Part shown: piece after piece, positions 1-9,305 of the stretch
Layout of the letters: each line of letters starts with the position of its first letter
How positions within the stretch are numbered: the first letter of the stretch is position 1
Position numbers and translations under genes: made by a program
DNA from: Bradyrhizobium sp. WSM3983
GTDB taxonomy: Bacteria > Pseudomonadota > Alphaproteobacteria > Rhizobiales > Xanthobacteraceae
Length of the DNA stretch: 64,000 nucleotides
Reading direction: 5' to 3'
Assembly (NCBI RefSeq): GCF_000473045.1
Contig: NZ_AXAY01000040.1
Span: 260 to 64,259, forward strand
Notes under the pieces: generated by a model
What the model was told of the DNA's origin: nothing
Seen by the model: only the letters and a program-made list of their open reading frames with translations
Database searches by the model: none

Positions 1-371
1 GCTGGCGTTGCGTTCAGGCGATCGAGGCGCAGCCGCTCTTCGGCCAGATCGAGCCATCAAGAGGCCAGGTGGTCCGTGCGCTGACAGCATCTCCGGAAGA
101 AGTTGTGGCGTCTCTCGGTTCGGCTGCACAAGAGGTCGCTGCGGTCAGGCGTGGCGTTGGAAGCAAAAGCGAAGAAAGGGCGATCACGTGTGCCGTGAAC
201 CATCCGCGATGAGATGCCCCTGGCTGGCCTGCCTTCCGCCGGGAGGTCAGGTGCCAAGTGCCAGGTGCGAAGCGCCAAGCGTTCCGAGAAGCGCAGCGAC
301 GATCTCTCGCTCAAGCTCGTCGACCCACCAACGCTTGGACCGCACGTGCCTCAGCCGTCGAGACCCAAGGC

Positions 372-848
372 TCATCCTCCTCGCGTCTTGGCCGAGCGGG
401 GCCACTGATGTTCCTCCAACAGTGCCTCGCCCGATGCCAGCGGCTCGGCAAAGCTGGTTATCCGTCGCCAAGCCATGCCGGCGATGGCAAAGGCACCGGT
501 CCAGCTGAGGATATCCTGCCAAAGTGAGGCTGGCATCGCGAGTTGCGACAGCCCATGGGCGAGGTGATAGCCCGCGACAGCCGCCGGGACGGTGAAAGCT
601 GCGGCAATCACCGTGCGCACAAAGGTGGATCGAGCCCAGATCAAGGCGGTTTGACCGATGAGAACGGTCACGGCGCCGGCAAGAATTGCGACAAGAGTAG
701 CGCAGGCAATGCCCGCGCCACCGTGAACAGCCGCCAGGCCTGCGGAAAGCGCAACGAAACAGGGCAGCGCGTAGACAGCAAGGGTGAGAACCAGCCAGCA
801 GAACAGGCCGATCCCAAGCATAGTGAGGACGAGTGCGATGATAAGCAT
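372..848 (-). CDS. Small integral membrane protein of unknown function
   Basis: The product is 158 aa. It opens with a hydrophobic N-terminus (MLIIALVLTMLG) followed by about four hydrophobic segments up to residue 135, then a short polar tail ending in KTRGG. An inner-membrane location follows from these segments; no catalytic motif is visible. It is co-oriented with the DUF2493, toprim, helicase and ParB genes downstream of it in the window, which suggests it belongs to the same plasmid or integrative-element block. The function is not recognised. Confidence 0.55.
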   Translation of the reverse strand: MLIIALVLTMLGIGLFCWLVLTLAVYALPCFVALSAGLAAVHGGAGIACATLVAILAGAVTVLIGQTALIWARSTFVRTVIAAAFTVPAAVAGYHLAHGLSQLAMPASLWQDILSWTGAFAIAGMAWRRITSFAEPLASGEALLEEHQWPRSAKTRGG

Positions 849-1081
849 GGTGGTAGCTCCGCGACAAAAGACATGACGCTCGCGCCTTCCACCACCACCA
901 CGGCGCGATGAGAATCATAGCGCAGAATGCGCCGCTGTGCGAGTGCGTGGCCTCGTTCGTCAGATCGGACAAGAACCGACGATTTCTGCTCGAGCGCTAA
1001 ATCGGTCGCGTCAAAGAATTTGCACTGGTCTGCGCTGGCCAACTTGGCCCTGGATGAAGAAGCGCCGGTGGGCGACGGCGC

Positions 1082-2014
1082 TTACGCGCCGCCGAACTTC
1101 CAGACGGGAATGCCGAGCTTCCTGGCCTTGTCGGCAAGGTTGTCCTGTATCCCGGTGCCCGGAAAGTGCATGAGACCGATCGGCAGCACTGCAAGCATGA
1201 CATCGTTGCGCTTGAACGGAGCTGCCTTGCCGTGCTTGGTCCAGTCCGGCTTGAAGGAGACCTGAGGAACCTTGCGGCTGGTCGCCCATTTGGCGGCGAT
1301 CAGCTCGGCGCCCTTCGGCGAGCCACCGTGCAGCAGCACCATGTCGGGGTGCTTCGCGTGGACCTTGTCAAGGCGGCCCCAGATCAGGGAGACGTCATTA
1401 CAATCGAGCCCACCAGTGAGCGCGATCTTGGGTCCCGACGGCAGCAACGCCTCGGTGTCCGCGCGGCGTTTGGCAGCGAGAAAATCGCGGCTGTCGATCA
1501 TCGCGGAGGTGAGCGTGCGATGATTGACGAGTGACCCAGAACGGGGGCGCCAGGGCGAGCCGGTATGAAGCTCGAAGTGCTCAGTCGCCAGATCGCGGAA
1601 CAGCTCCATGGCATTGCGGCGTTCGATCAAAGTGACGCCTTCGGCGGTGAGCCTTTCCAGTTCGACGGATCGCACCTCCGATCCATTCTGCTCGCGCTGG
1701 CTCTTTTGCTGCGCTTTTTCGTTGTCGTCGAGTTCGCGCTCGATGCGGCCCGTGGCGCGATGGAAGAGATTGACGGTCGACCAGAGGAGATCTTCGAGGT
1801 CGGGTTCAAGCCGTGTTTCGCTCAGGCTCGCCACGAGCGCATCAAAGATGTCGGCGATCGCGCCTGTGATCGTCTTGGCGTCCGGGAGCGGCCTTGGGTC
1901 AGGCTCGTCGTGAAAGGGACGATGGCCATAGAGCTGAAGCTCGTTGAGAAGATGATCGGTCGGTGATGAGCCGTGCGGCGGTTCGAACTGGTTGTCGTCG
2001 TGTTCGGTCATCAT
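1082..2014 (-). CDS. DUF2493 domain protein (SLOG-like nucleotide-binding fold)
   Basis: The product is 310 aa. The N-terminal 190 residues are polar and partly coiled coil (charged ERELDDNEKAQQ region). The C-terminal third carries the DUF2493 signature: KIALTGGLDC, then VLLHGGSPKGAE, then a FKPDWTKHGKAAPFKRN segment. This pattern is typical of SLOG-related Rossmann folds that bind nucleotides or derivatives. Proteins of this type are usually found on alpha-proteobacterial plasmids and integrative elements beside toprim, helicase/methylase and ParB-like genes, as here. Two Met codons stand at the start (MMTEH); the first is taken. The biochemical role is unknown. Confidence 0.8.
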   Translation of the reverse strand: MMTEHDDNQFEPPHGSSPTDHLLNELQLYGHRPFHDEPDPRPLPDAKTITGAIADIFDALVASLSETRLEPDLEDLLWSTVNLFHRATGRIERELDDNEKAQQKSQREQNGSEVRSVELERLTAEGVTLIERRNAMELFRDLATEHFELHTGSPWRPRSGSLVNHRTLTSAMIDSRDFLAAKRRADTEALLPSGPKIALTGGLDCNDVSLIWGRLDKVHAKHPDMVLLHGGSPKGAELIAAKWATSRKVPQVSFKPDWTKHGKAAPFKRNDVMLAVLPIGLMHFPGTGIQDNLADKARKLGIPVWKFGGA

Positions 2015-2166
2015 GGCTTTTGGTCCTTTGCCGTTCGGCCGCGCCCATCGCGGCCTTCGTGGCGATCACCAGACGGCGGGCGGAACGGACCGGAACCCGG
2101 AGCGATCAATCCGCCGAAGCCCGCAGGGCGCAGGTGGAAGCGCAGGGCCGTAGCGAAGCGGAGGAT

Positions 2167-2240
2167 GGCAGAGGTGCGGCTATTTTGTTTCGCGATGCAA
2201 AGGCGCGTGAGCGCCGGCGGAAAATAGCCGCACCTCTGCC
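2167..2240. repeat. Perfect 20-bp inverted repeat with 34-nt spacer
   Basis: The arms at 2167-2186 and 2221-2240 are exact reverse complements (GGCAGAGGTGCGGC... against ...GCCGCACCTCTGCC). The 34-nt spacer contains a smaller GC-rich palindrome (GGCGCGTGAGCGCC). As RNA this would be a very stable hairpin. It lies about 150 bp upstream of the DUF2493 gene start, in a stretch with no gene. No T-run follows, so a simple terminator is not obvious. Confidence 0.8.
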
Positions 2241-2813
2241 ATTGCCGGGCCGGGCCGCTTGCCGTCCGATCGCCCTCTAGAAGGCCGTGGGCGCGGCGCT
2301 GTCTGGCAAAGCCAGCCCACGCAATGACCGGTCATGACGAGATCGAGTTCAAATTGCCTGGCGCTATCCCGTAGTGACCCCGGGACGCCGCAGAAGCCGG
2401 GCGATGTCCTCAGGCACGAGCTGTGCGCGCAAGGCCGAGTCTGATTCGAGCACCTGGAGATTGGCCTTGCGCAGCCGCGTGTCGCAAGCCGCTCTTCTGC
2501 ACGAGCAATGAGCGCCTGCCCTATCGCTTTTCCCGCGGGACCTCAGCACGGCGATCAGCGATATCCAGCCTCGATGTACATCGAATCCAGCCATGATCGA
2601 GCGACAGCCAGGTTTGCTTCGCAAGCCACCAACAGAGATCCAGAGGAGGGTCTTTTGCGGGATGTCTGCGGGCGCGGCATTCCAAGTCTTGTCATCAAGA
2701 AATGCGTTTTTCCATAGCGCGTCAACTCCCGCAGAGTGCGCGCTTCGATAGCACACGACAGCCGCATTCGGTTCTCCACGGCCTTGATCCGTCCGCGAAG
2801 GTGCAAGCGCAGA
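2241..2813. other. Intergenic stretch, no supported gene
   Basis: Short overlapping frames exist on both strands, but none shows a recognisable domain, a good ribosome site or consistent codon use. Nothing else was seen here. Confidence 0.5.
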
Positions 2814-3131
2814 CTATTCCGAAAAGAGCTTCACGCCGACCAGACCGACAACAACCAACATGACAGAACAGAGGCGAGCAAGATTTGCGCTCTCACCGAA
2901 AAACGCAATGCCAACAATCGCAGTTCCCACGGTCGCAATTCCGGCGAAGCCCGCGTAAACCGTCGAAGCGGGCAAGCACTTCACGGATTCACCCAACAGA
3001 AGAAAAATAGGAAGAGCGAAGACCACACCCGATAAGAGTGTTGTCCATTTCGGAAGCCCGACCGAGCGCTTCAAAACGAAGGGCCATGCGATCTCGAATA
3101 CGTCCGCCAGAAGTATGTATAGCCACGCCAT
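2814..3131 (-). CDS. Small multidrug resistance (SMR) family transporter
   Basis: The product is 105 aa with four hydrophobic segments, the normal size and topology for EmrE/SugE-type proteins. The essential membrane-embedded glutamate is present at residue 13 (ADVFEIAW). SMR proteins export cationic compounds or guanidinium in exchange for protons as dimers in the inner membrane. The sequence does not settle EmrE-like versus SugE/Gdx-like specificity. It stands alone between mobile-element genes; no partner SMR subunit is adjacent. Confidence 0.85.
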   Translation of the reverse strand: MAWLYILLADVFEIAWPFVLKRSVGLPKWTTLLSGVVFALPIFLLLGESVKCLPASTVYAGFAGIATVGTAIVGIAFFGESANLARLCSVMLVVVGLVGVKLFSE

Positions 3132-3401
3132 CAGATATCCCTTTCGTCAGGCGTCGCGTAGCACAAACCGCATGTCGATTACGACCGTCAACTGTTCTGC
3201 CTTGGTCAAAGGCGACCTACCAAATTCGGTAGCGCCACGGTCGTTGTTGTAGCTCAGATCGCTGCCGAGTGACTGCACCGCGCATCTCGGCAGAGATGGG
3301 CAAGGCCGGCTGTAGCGTTCTTCCACCGGTCTGCGGTCCGCAACATCATCGACAACACGACATGATCTGCCCAATTGCCAGTGGCGGCGCAGGCCGATCG
3401 T

Positions 3402-4457
3402 TCAAACCGTCCCGGCATCGGCGAACAGCATAAAGCGAACGACATCCTGCGGCGCGAGTTGGATGCGCAGTGCCGCCCGCAGGGCACCGAGGCCGAATGC
3501 ATGCAGGTCCTCGTTGAAGTCGCCCGTCCGCGGAGACAGGACGAGCGCCTCGATGCCCGCGGCTTTCGCGCATTGGGTCAATGTCGTGACCGCTGCGTCA
3601 CCCGCGGCATCGGGGTCGCGGGCGATATAGAGCCGACGCAGCGTCGGCGGAAGCAGAAGGGCGGCCAGGTGGTTGGCCGAGAGCGCGGCGGCCGTCGGCA
3701 TGGCAGGCAGCGCACAGCGCAGCGACAGCATCGTCTCGATGCCTTCGCCGGCAGCGAGGACCTCGTCGGCCGCGCCAAAGCGCACGGCATGGCCGAGGAG
3801 ACCGCCCATGGCGCGTCGCGGCGTGTCGACCGGCGCCTTGCCAGAGCCGTCCGGCGCGAGCCAGGTGCGATGTGCGCCGGTGATGCGACCGGCAAGATCG
3901 GTCACGGCGGCGATCATCGCCGGCCAGGTCTCAATCGGCGAACCGTCGTCCGGGCGATAGTAGCAGCGCGGATGAAAGCGTAGCGCGCCCGCGTCGTGGA
4001 CAGCCTCGATGCCACGATTGCCCAGGTAGATCTCGACAAGCGTGCGGCGGATCGGCTGCGACATGGCGATCAGCCGCCGTGCCGCTTCCACCGATCCGGC
4101 GGGGACCGGTGTGCGACCGGGCTTTGGGCTGCGGCACGGTTCGGCGCGCGGCAGACTCAGAAATCGTCGTGCTTCGCCTGCGACATCGCGAAAATCGACG
4201 AAACCGCAGCTCTCGCGGATCACGTCGAGGAGATCGCCATGTTCGCCCGAGGCGGCATCGGTCCAATGCCCGGCGGCGCCGGGACCGGAATCCGGTCCGC
4301 TGAGCCGAACGAACATCGAGCGGCCCGGCGTATTGCGGACGTCGCCGACGATCCAATAGCGGCCCTGGCGCCGTCCATGGGACAGGTACTGGCGGCAGAC
4401 CGCCTCGGCATCGCGGGCGAGCCGGCGCGCCAGTTCAGAAGCATCGCGGGGCATCAC
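3402..4457 (-). CDS. Toprim-domain protein (plasmid primase-like)
   Basis: The product is 351 aa. The N-terminal ~100 residues form a DNA-associated domain seen in phage and plasmid primase relatives. A toprim domain follows, with its catalytic glutamate in AAGEGIETMLS (E238) and the acidic DPD motif in YIARDPDAAGD (D281, D283). The family is common on rhizobial plasmids and integrative elements next to a giant helicase/methylase gene, as here. A role in DNA processing or replication priming of the element is likely; no helicase domain is fused. A truncated paralogue of its N-terminus lies immediately upstream (4454-4753). Confidence 0.8.
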   Translation of the reverse strand: MMPRDASELARRLARDAEAVCRQYLSHGRRQGRYWIVGDVRNTPGRSMFVRLSGPDSGPGAAGHWTDAASGEHGDLLDVIRESCGFVDFRDVAGEARRFLSLPRAEPCRSPKPGRTPVPAGSVEAARRLIAMSQPIRRTLVEIYLGNRGIEAVHDAGALRFHPRCYYRPDDGSPIETWPAMIAAVTDLAGRITGAHRTWLAPDGSGKAPVDTPRRAMGGLLGHAVRFGAADEVLAAGEGIETMLSLRCALPAMPTAAALSANHLAALLLPPTLRRLYIARDPDAAGDAAVTTLTQCAKAAGIEALVLSPRTGDFNEDLHAFGLGALRAALRIQLAPQDVVRFMLFADAGTV

Positions 4458-4753
4458 GCAACGTCCCGCACTGCGCTAGCAGCAGGTTGCTGAGAGGCTG
4501 TCGATCGTCTGTGAGACAGCCCCCAAGCGCAAACGCGCAACATCAGCCGCCGCGCACCATGTTGGCTCCGCTTGCCGGCCGATCCTTTGTGCCAGTCGTG
4601 GAGCCATACAAACAAGGAGCGGCCAGGCCGGTTGTGGACAACGCCCGGCAGCCAGTCGCGTCGCTCGCGCTTGCCGTTGGGGCGAGAGTGGCGGCACACA
4701 GCCTCGGCCTCGCGCACGAGGCGGCGCGCCCGTTCGAAAGCATTGCGCCGCAT
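4454..4753 (-). pseudogene. Truncated tandem copy of the toprim gene N-terminus
   Basis: The first ~50 residues (RNAFERARRLVREAEAVCR, then the RPGRSLFVWL segment) align with the start of the neighbouring 351-aa toprim protein (ASELARRLARDAEAVCR, TPGRSMFVRL). After that the frame diverges into unrelated sequence and no toprim motif remains. The start codon overlaps the stop of the helicase/methylase gene (TGATG), as expected of a translationally coupled next gene. It reads as a decayed tandem duplicate. A short functional product cannot be excluded. Confidence 0.6.
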
Positions 4754-7700
4754 CAGGCGGCCTCGCGTTCGCAGATGCGCTCGACCGGGTAAACTTCGAG
4801 CACCTTGCCAAGCACGACGGCCCCGCTTGCATCGGTGGGCACGAACATGCGCAGCTTCCAGGAGATGATCTCGCTGAACAGCCCATAGATCCGTAAGCGC
4901 TCGCGCATGGTGTCGTGAAAGTCCGCGAGCTCAATGCGATGCGCACCCATGACGCGGACGCGCCGCAGTGTCAGACCTTGCGCAAGCTCGACGAGCGCGC
5001 GGCCTTCGCGCAAGGCGGCGAAGACGTCTTCGGGTTTGAGCGTCGGCCGCTCGCCCAAGAGCGCGTTGGCGACCCAGGCGGACGAGACCTTCCGCCCAAT
5101 GATCCGCTCGCCGGCGTCGGTCTGCAGGCGGTAGACGCGGGTCGATTCCTTCGGCAGCCGTTTCCAGATCGGCAGGAGGAGCCCGGCGACGACGTGGATC
5201 GTGCTCTCGGTGAACTCCGGCACGTCTTTGAGCTCAGCTGTCCAGGCTGCGCTGAATTGCTCACGGTCTGTCTCGATCCAATGGCTTTCGCCCATGGCCT
5301 TGGACGGGACATTGTGGCTTTCCATCGGCCGGACCAATTTGACGCGCTGCTCGATGTCGCCGTCGTCCAGCATCAGGCTTGGAGCCGGGACTTGCACCGC
5401 CGCGCGGCCGGAACGTTCGTTCACCAGCAGGACTGCGCGGCGATCCGACAGAAGACCGAGGGCATCATCCAGAGTGAGCGGCCGGTTGCGTTCGCGCTGT
5501 ACGATCGTGAGCAGCCGTGTCTCGGCGCTGGTGGCGAGATGGGTGTAGATGGTCCGCCGATCCGTGACGACGAAGCTTTCGGCACGAAGGGTCTCGAGGC
5601 CTGCATCATAGAGTCCGGACGCGATGGCGCCTTCGATCCTGGCCGTCAGCAGTTGCTCGAAGGCGGTGAACAGCACGTTTTGCAGCTCGATGGTCAGCGC
5701 CAGCAGACGGTTGAGAAAGGTCGTGATCGGCGGCAGGTCATCTCTGATGCCATTGGAATCGACGAGCTTCAGCCCGGTCGCATTCTCGAACATCTCAAGA
5801 GAGCAACCATCCACCTTGCCCCGAACCAGGAGCAGGTAGAGTTGGCGCAGAGCATCACGGCCGTAGATGCTCTCAAGATTGTCCTCGGGCCGAAACAGCC
5901 CCTGGCCCCCGGTCTGACGCTGACCGCGGGTGATGGCGCCAAGCGTATCGAGGCGGCGCGCAATCGTGCTGAGAAAGCGCTTCTCGGCCTTCACGTCGGT
6001 CGCAATCGGACGAAATAGCGGCGGTTGCGCCTGATTGGTCCTGTTGGTCCGGCCGAGCCCCTGGATGGCTGCATCGGCCTTCCAGCCGGGTTCGAGCAGG
6101 TAATGTACCCGCAGACGGCGATTCCGCGCCGACAGCTCGGCGTGGTAACTCCGCCCCGTGCCGCCGGCATCCGAGAAGACGAGGATGCGCTTGAGATCGT
6201 CCATGAAGGCCGCGGTTTCGGCGAGGTTCGCCGAACCGGCGCGGTTTTCGACCATGAGGCGGTCGTGTTTCCGGATGATCCGGCGTGAGCGCCCGGTGAC
6301 CTCGGCGACCCTGTCGGTGCCAAAGCGCTGGACGATCTGATCGAGCGCGCCGGGCACGGGCGCAAGCGAAGCAAGCTTGTCGATCAGCCGGTCGCGCCGG
6401 GCGACGGCGTCCCGGCTCTCCACGGACTGACCATCACGGTACACAGGCCGGGACGAGAGGTTGCCTTCGGCGTCGGTGAAAGGCTCGTAAAGCTGGACCG
6501 GGAAGGAATGGGCGAGGTAGTCGAGCACGTATTCGCGCGGTGTGATGTCAAGTTGCACATCCCCCCATTCCTCGGTCGGGATTTCCGCAAGCCGACGCTC
6601 CATCAGCGCTTCGCCCGTCGACACGATCTGGATGACGGCAGCATGCCCCTCCTGGAGGTCACGCTCGATGGCGCGGATCAAGGAAGGCGTCTTCATCGAT
6701 GTCAGCAAATGGCCGAAGAAGCGCTGCTTGGCGGACTCAAAGGCCGACCGGGCCGCCGACTTTGCCTGGGCGTTCAAGGTCCCGGTCTCGCCGGTGATGT
6801 TGGCCGCCCGCATCGCGGCATCGAGATTGTTATGGATGATGCTGAAGGCGGCCGCATAGGCATCATAGATGCGGATCTGTTCGGGCGTGAGCTCATGCTC
6901 GATCAGTTCATATTCGACGCCTTCGTACGAGAGTGAACGCGCCGCATAAAGACCGAGCGCCTTGAGGTCGCGTGCCAGCACCTCCATCGCCGCAACGCCG
7001 CCCGCCTCGATCGCCTCCACGAACTCGGCGCGCGTGGCGAACGGAAAGTCCTCGCCGCCCCACAAGCCGAGACGCTGGGCATAGGCGAGGTTGTGAACGG
7101 TCGTGGCGCCAGTGGCGGACACGTAGACCACCCGTGCATTGGGCAGGGCATGCTGCAGCCGCAGACCTGCGCGCCCCTGCTGCGAGGCGGCCTGCTCGCC
7201 GCGCTCACCCTTGCCGCCCACGGCGTTCTGCATGGCGTGGCTCTCGTCGAAAACAACCACTCCGTCGAAATCGGAGCCCAACCATTCGACGATCTGCCGG
7301 ACACGCGAAAGCTTTTCGCCGCGCTCATCGGTGCGCAGCGTAGCGTAGGTGGTAAATAGGATGCCTTCCGAGAGCCGGATCGGCGTCCCCTGGCGAAAGC
7401 GTGAGAGCGGCGTGACCAGGAGCCGCTCCATGCCGAGCGCCGACCAGTCGCGCTGCGCGTCCTCGATCAGCTTGTCGCTCTTGGAGATCCAGACCGCACG
7501 GCGCCGGCCCTTGAGCCAATTGTCGAGCAGGATGCCGGCGACCTGCCGGCCCTTGCCCGCGCCGGTGCCGTCGCCCAGAAACCAGCCGCGGCGGAAGCGG
7601 ACGGCATCTGGAGCTTGGTCACGTGCAGCCGCCACCACATCAAAGGTCGCGTCGACCGTCCAGCCGCCTGCGAGGAAGGCTGAGTGTGCTTCGCCGGCGT

Positions 7701-9048
7701 AGATCACGCTCTCGAGCTGGGCGTCCGACAACAGGCCGTCTATAGCGAGGTTGACCGGAAGGTGGGGCCGGTACGACGGCTTCGGCGGGGCAACCGAGGC
7801 CATCGCGGCCGACTGCACCAGTTTGGTCGGATGCGGCTGCGATCCGTGAATGCGGATCGATTGCAGGGTGTAGTCCTCATAGAGGGCATCGGTCAGATGA
7901 GCTCCGTCCGGAGGGGTCCAGTCGACCGTCTGGTAGGTGAGCTCTACGCTCTGCGGATCGCCGAGCCGCTGACCGGGCGAGTGCGGCATCGTGAAAGCGC
8001 GAGCGGGTCGCCGAACCGGCACGGTTGAGCTGACGGGAGCGAGACCAGGTGAAGTGATCGGAAGCCGCGGCGGCACATGTTCGAGGACCCATGCCAGCAG
8101 CGTAGCTGCGTCCGGCGCCATGCCCGGACATGCTGGAAAGACGTTTTTGTCTATCGCGGGCTGCTTGTCGATGACGGTGAGCCGCGTCTCGATCGCCGTC
8201 CCGTGCTTGACAAAAAACGCCCCTGCAATCGCAGCAGAAAATACCACGCGGCCGCGCTCCTGGAGACGGATGAAGGCGTCGGTCCAGCCTGGATTGTCGG
8301 GAGCGAGACTTGCACCGGTGATCGCGACGAGGCGACCGCCGTCGCGAAGCCTGGCCAATGCCGAGGAGAGATGGCGCAGTGCTGCGTCCGCCATCCGCCT
8401 GTCAACATTGGGCAGAGCCGAAAACGGCGGATTCATCAGCACGACGCTCGGGGCAACAGCCGCCTCGAGATGATCGTCAATCTGGGCCGCGTCGTAGCGC
8501 GTGACGGTCACGTTCGGGAACAGGAGGTCGAGCAGCCCGGCGCGCGTTTCGGCGAGCTCGTTCAGCGCAACAGTGCCGCCGGAGATCTCAGCGAGAATGG
8601 CGAGAAGACCGGTGCCCGCCGAGGGCTCCAGCACGAGGTCTGTGGTGGTAATGCCGGCGGCGGTGCAGGCGACGAAGCCAAGCGGGATCGGCGTCGAGAA
8701 TTGCTGAAGCGCCTCGCTTTCTTCGGACCTGCGCGTATGGGTTGGAAGCAGGCTTGCAACCTTGGCCAGCATCGAGAGCTGCGCTGCCGGTGATCCCGCC
8801 TTGGTCCGCATGGCGGCGCCGTGCTTGCGCAGGAAAAGAACGGTTGCGGCCTCACAGGCCTCATAGGCGGCTTTCCAATGCCAGGCACCGGCGGCATCCG
8901 AGCCGCCGAATGCACCTTCCATCGCGGAACGCAGAACGCTCGCTGCATCGATGCGCCGCCCCTGTTCGAGGTCGCAGAGGATCAGCCGCGCGGCTTGGGC
9001 GATGGAGGACGCAGCCGCGGCGGTCGCGGAGCAGGACAGATTGATCAT
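4753..9048 (-). CDS. Giant methyltransferase-helicase (strawberry-notch-like)
   Basis: The product is 1431 aa. An N-terminal adenine-type DNA methyltransferase fold is indicated by EPSAGTG (141-147, SAM binding) and the catalytic NPPF (206-209). A superfamily 2 helicase follows, with Walker A GDGTGAGKG (492-500) and DESH (601-604), then a C-terminal helicase half containing IQGLGRTNR. This architecture resembles strawberry-notch-type proteins found on alpha-proteobacterial plasmids and integrative elements. A role in protecting or remodelling the element's DNA is likely. It is flanked by ParB-like and toprim genes, and a hairpin element (9081-9110) lies just upstream of its start. Confidence 0.9.
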   Translation of the reverse strand: MINLSCSATAAAASSIAQAARLILCDLEQGRRIDAASVLRSAMEGAFGGSDAAGAWHWKAAYEACEAATVLFLRKHGAAMRTKAGSPAAQLSMLAKVASLLPTHTRRSEESEALQQFSTPIPLGFVACTAAGITTTDLVLEPSAGTGLLAILAEISGGTVALNELAETRAGLLDLLFPNVTVTRYDAAQIDDHLEAAVAPSVVLMNPPFSALPNVDRRMADAALRHLSSALARLRDGGRLVAITGASLAPDNPGWTDAFIRLQERGRVVFSAAIAGAFFVKHGTAIETRLTVIDKQPAIDKNVFPACPGMAPDAATLLAWVLEHVPPRLPITSPGLAPVSSTVPVRRPARAFTMPHSPGQRLGDPQSVELTYQTVDWTPPDGAHLTDALYEDYTLQSIRIHGSQPHPTKLVQSAAMASVAPPKPSYRPHLPVNLAIDGLLSDAQLESVIYAGEAHSAFLAGGWTVDATFDVVAAARDQAPDAVRFRRGWFLGDGTGAGKGRQVAGILLDNWLKGRRRAVWISKSDKLIEDAQRDWSALGMERLLVTPLSRFRQGTPIRLSEGILFTTYATLRTDERGEKLSRVRQIVEWLGSDFDGVVVFDESHAMQNAVGGKGERGEQAASQQGRAGLRLQHALPNARVVYVSATGATTVHNLAYAQRLGLWGGEDFPFATRAEFVEAIEAGGVAAMEVLARDLKALGLYAARSLSYEGVEYELIEHELTPEQIRIYDAYAAAFSIIHNNLDAAMRAANITGETGTLNAQAKSAARSAFESAKQRFFGHLLTSMKTPSLIRAIERDLQEGHAAVIQIVSTGEALMERRLAEIPTEEWGDVQLDITPREYVLDYLAHSFPVQLYEPFTDAEGNLSSRPVYRDGQSVESRDAVARRDRLIDKLASLAPVPGALDQIVQRFGTDRVAEVTGRSRRIIRKHDRLMVENRAGSANLAETAAFMDDLKRILVFSDAGGTGRSYHAELSARNRRLRVHYLLEPGWKADAAIQGLGRTNRTNQAQPPLFRPIATDVKAEKRFLSTIARRLDTLGAITRGQRQTGGQGLFRPEDNLESIYGRDALRQLYLLLVRGKVDGCSLEMFENATGLKLVDSNGIRDDLPPITTFLNRLLALTIELQNVLFTAFEQLLTARIEGAIASGLYDAGLETLRAESFVVTDRRTIYTHLATSAETRLLTIVQRERNRPLTLDDALGLLSDRRAVLLVNERSGRAAVQVPAPSLMLDDGDIEQRVKLVRPMESHNVPSKAMGESHWIETDREQFSAAWTAELKDVPEFTESTIHVVAGLLLPIWKRLPKESTRVYRLQTDAGERIIGRKVSSAWVANALLGERPTLKPEDVFAALREGRALVELAQGLTLRRVRVMGAHRIELADFHDTMRERLRIYGLFSEIISWKLRMFVPTDASGAVVLGKVLEVYPVERICEREAA

Positions 9049-9080
9049 GAGCGTTGAGCTTTCGAGGAGAGCGGGAACGA

Positions 9081-9110
9081 TCGGGCCGACGGGCGCTCTC
9101 TAAGGCCCGA
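9081..9110 (-). promoter_or_regulatory. Hairpin element upstream of the helicase/methylase gene
   Basis: Arms TCGGGCC (9081-9087) and GGCCCGA (9104-9110) flank a loop that in gene orientation reads TTAGAGAGCGCCCGTC. The GAGAG and GCCCGTCG parts resemble the better-conserved elements ahead of parB and ardC. It lies about 35 bp upstream of the ATG. Membership of the same element family is weaker here than for the other two. Confidence 0.4.
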
Positions 9111-9305
9111 CCGGCTCAAACCTGTCCCGGCCGATCTCTCACTCTGCTCACCTCTTGCCTCCACCGCGCGCGGAGGACGCGGGCCACGCCGCGCGGAAGC
9201 CTCAGCGCGATGGAGCCGCATTCCGAAATGAGAAGCCCGGCGTGATGCCGGGCTTCGGAAGCAAGTTCGAATGAAACGCACGGGGGATGCCGTGCTACGC
9301 CGGAC

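Noticed and set aside
1..371. Several overlapping frames at the window start
   Set aside because: None has a recognisable domain, and the overlapping frames are mutually exclusive; composition is typical of non-coding GC-rich DNA.
3132..3401. Short minus-strand frame with SDLSYNNDRGATEFG
   Set aside because: The sequence looks coding in places but no family was recognised and neither start nor context supports a gene.
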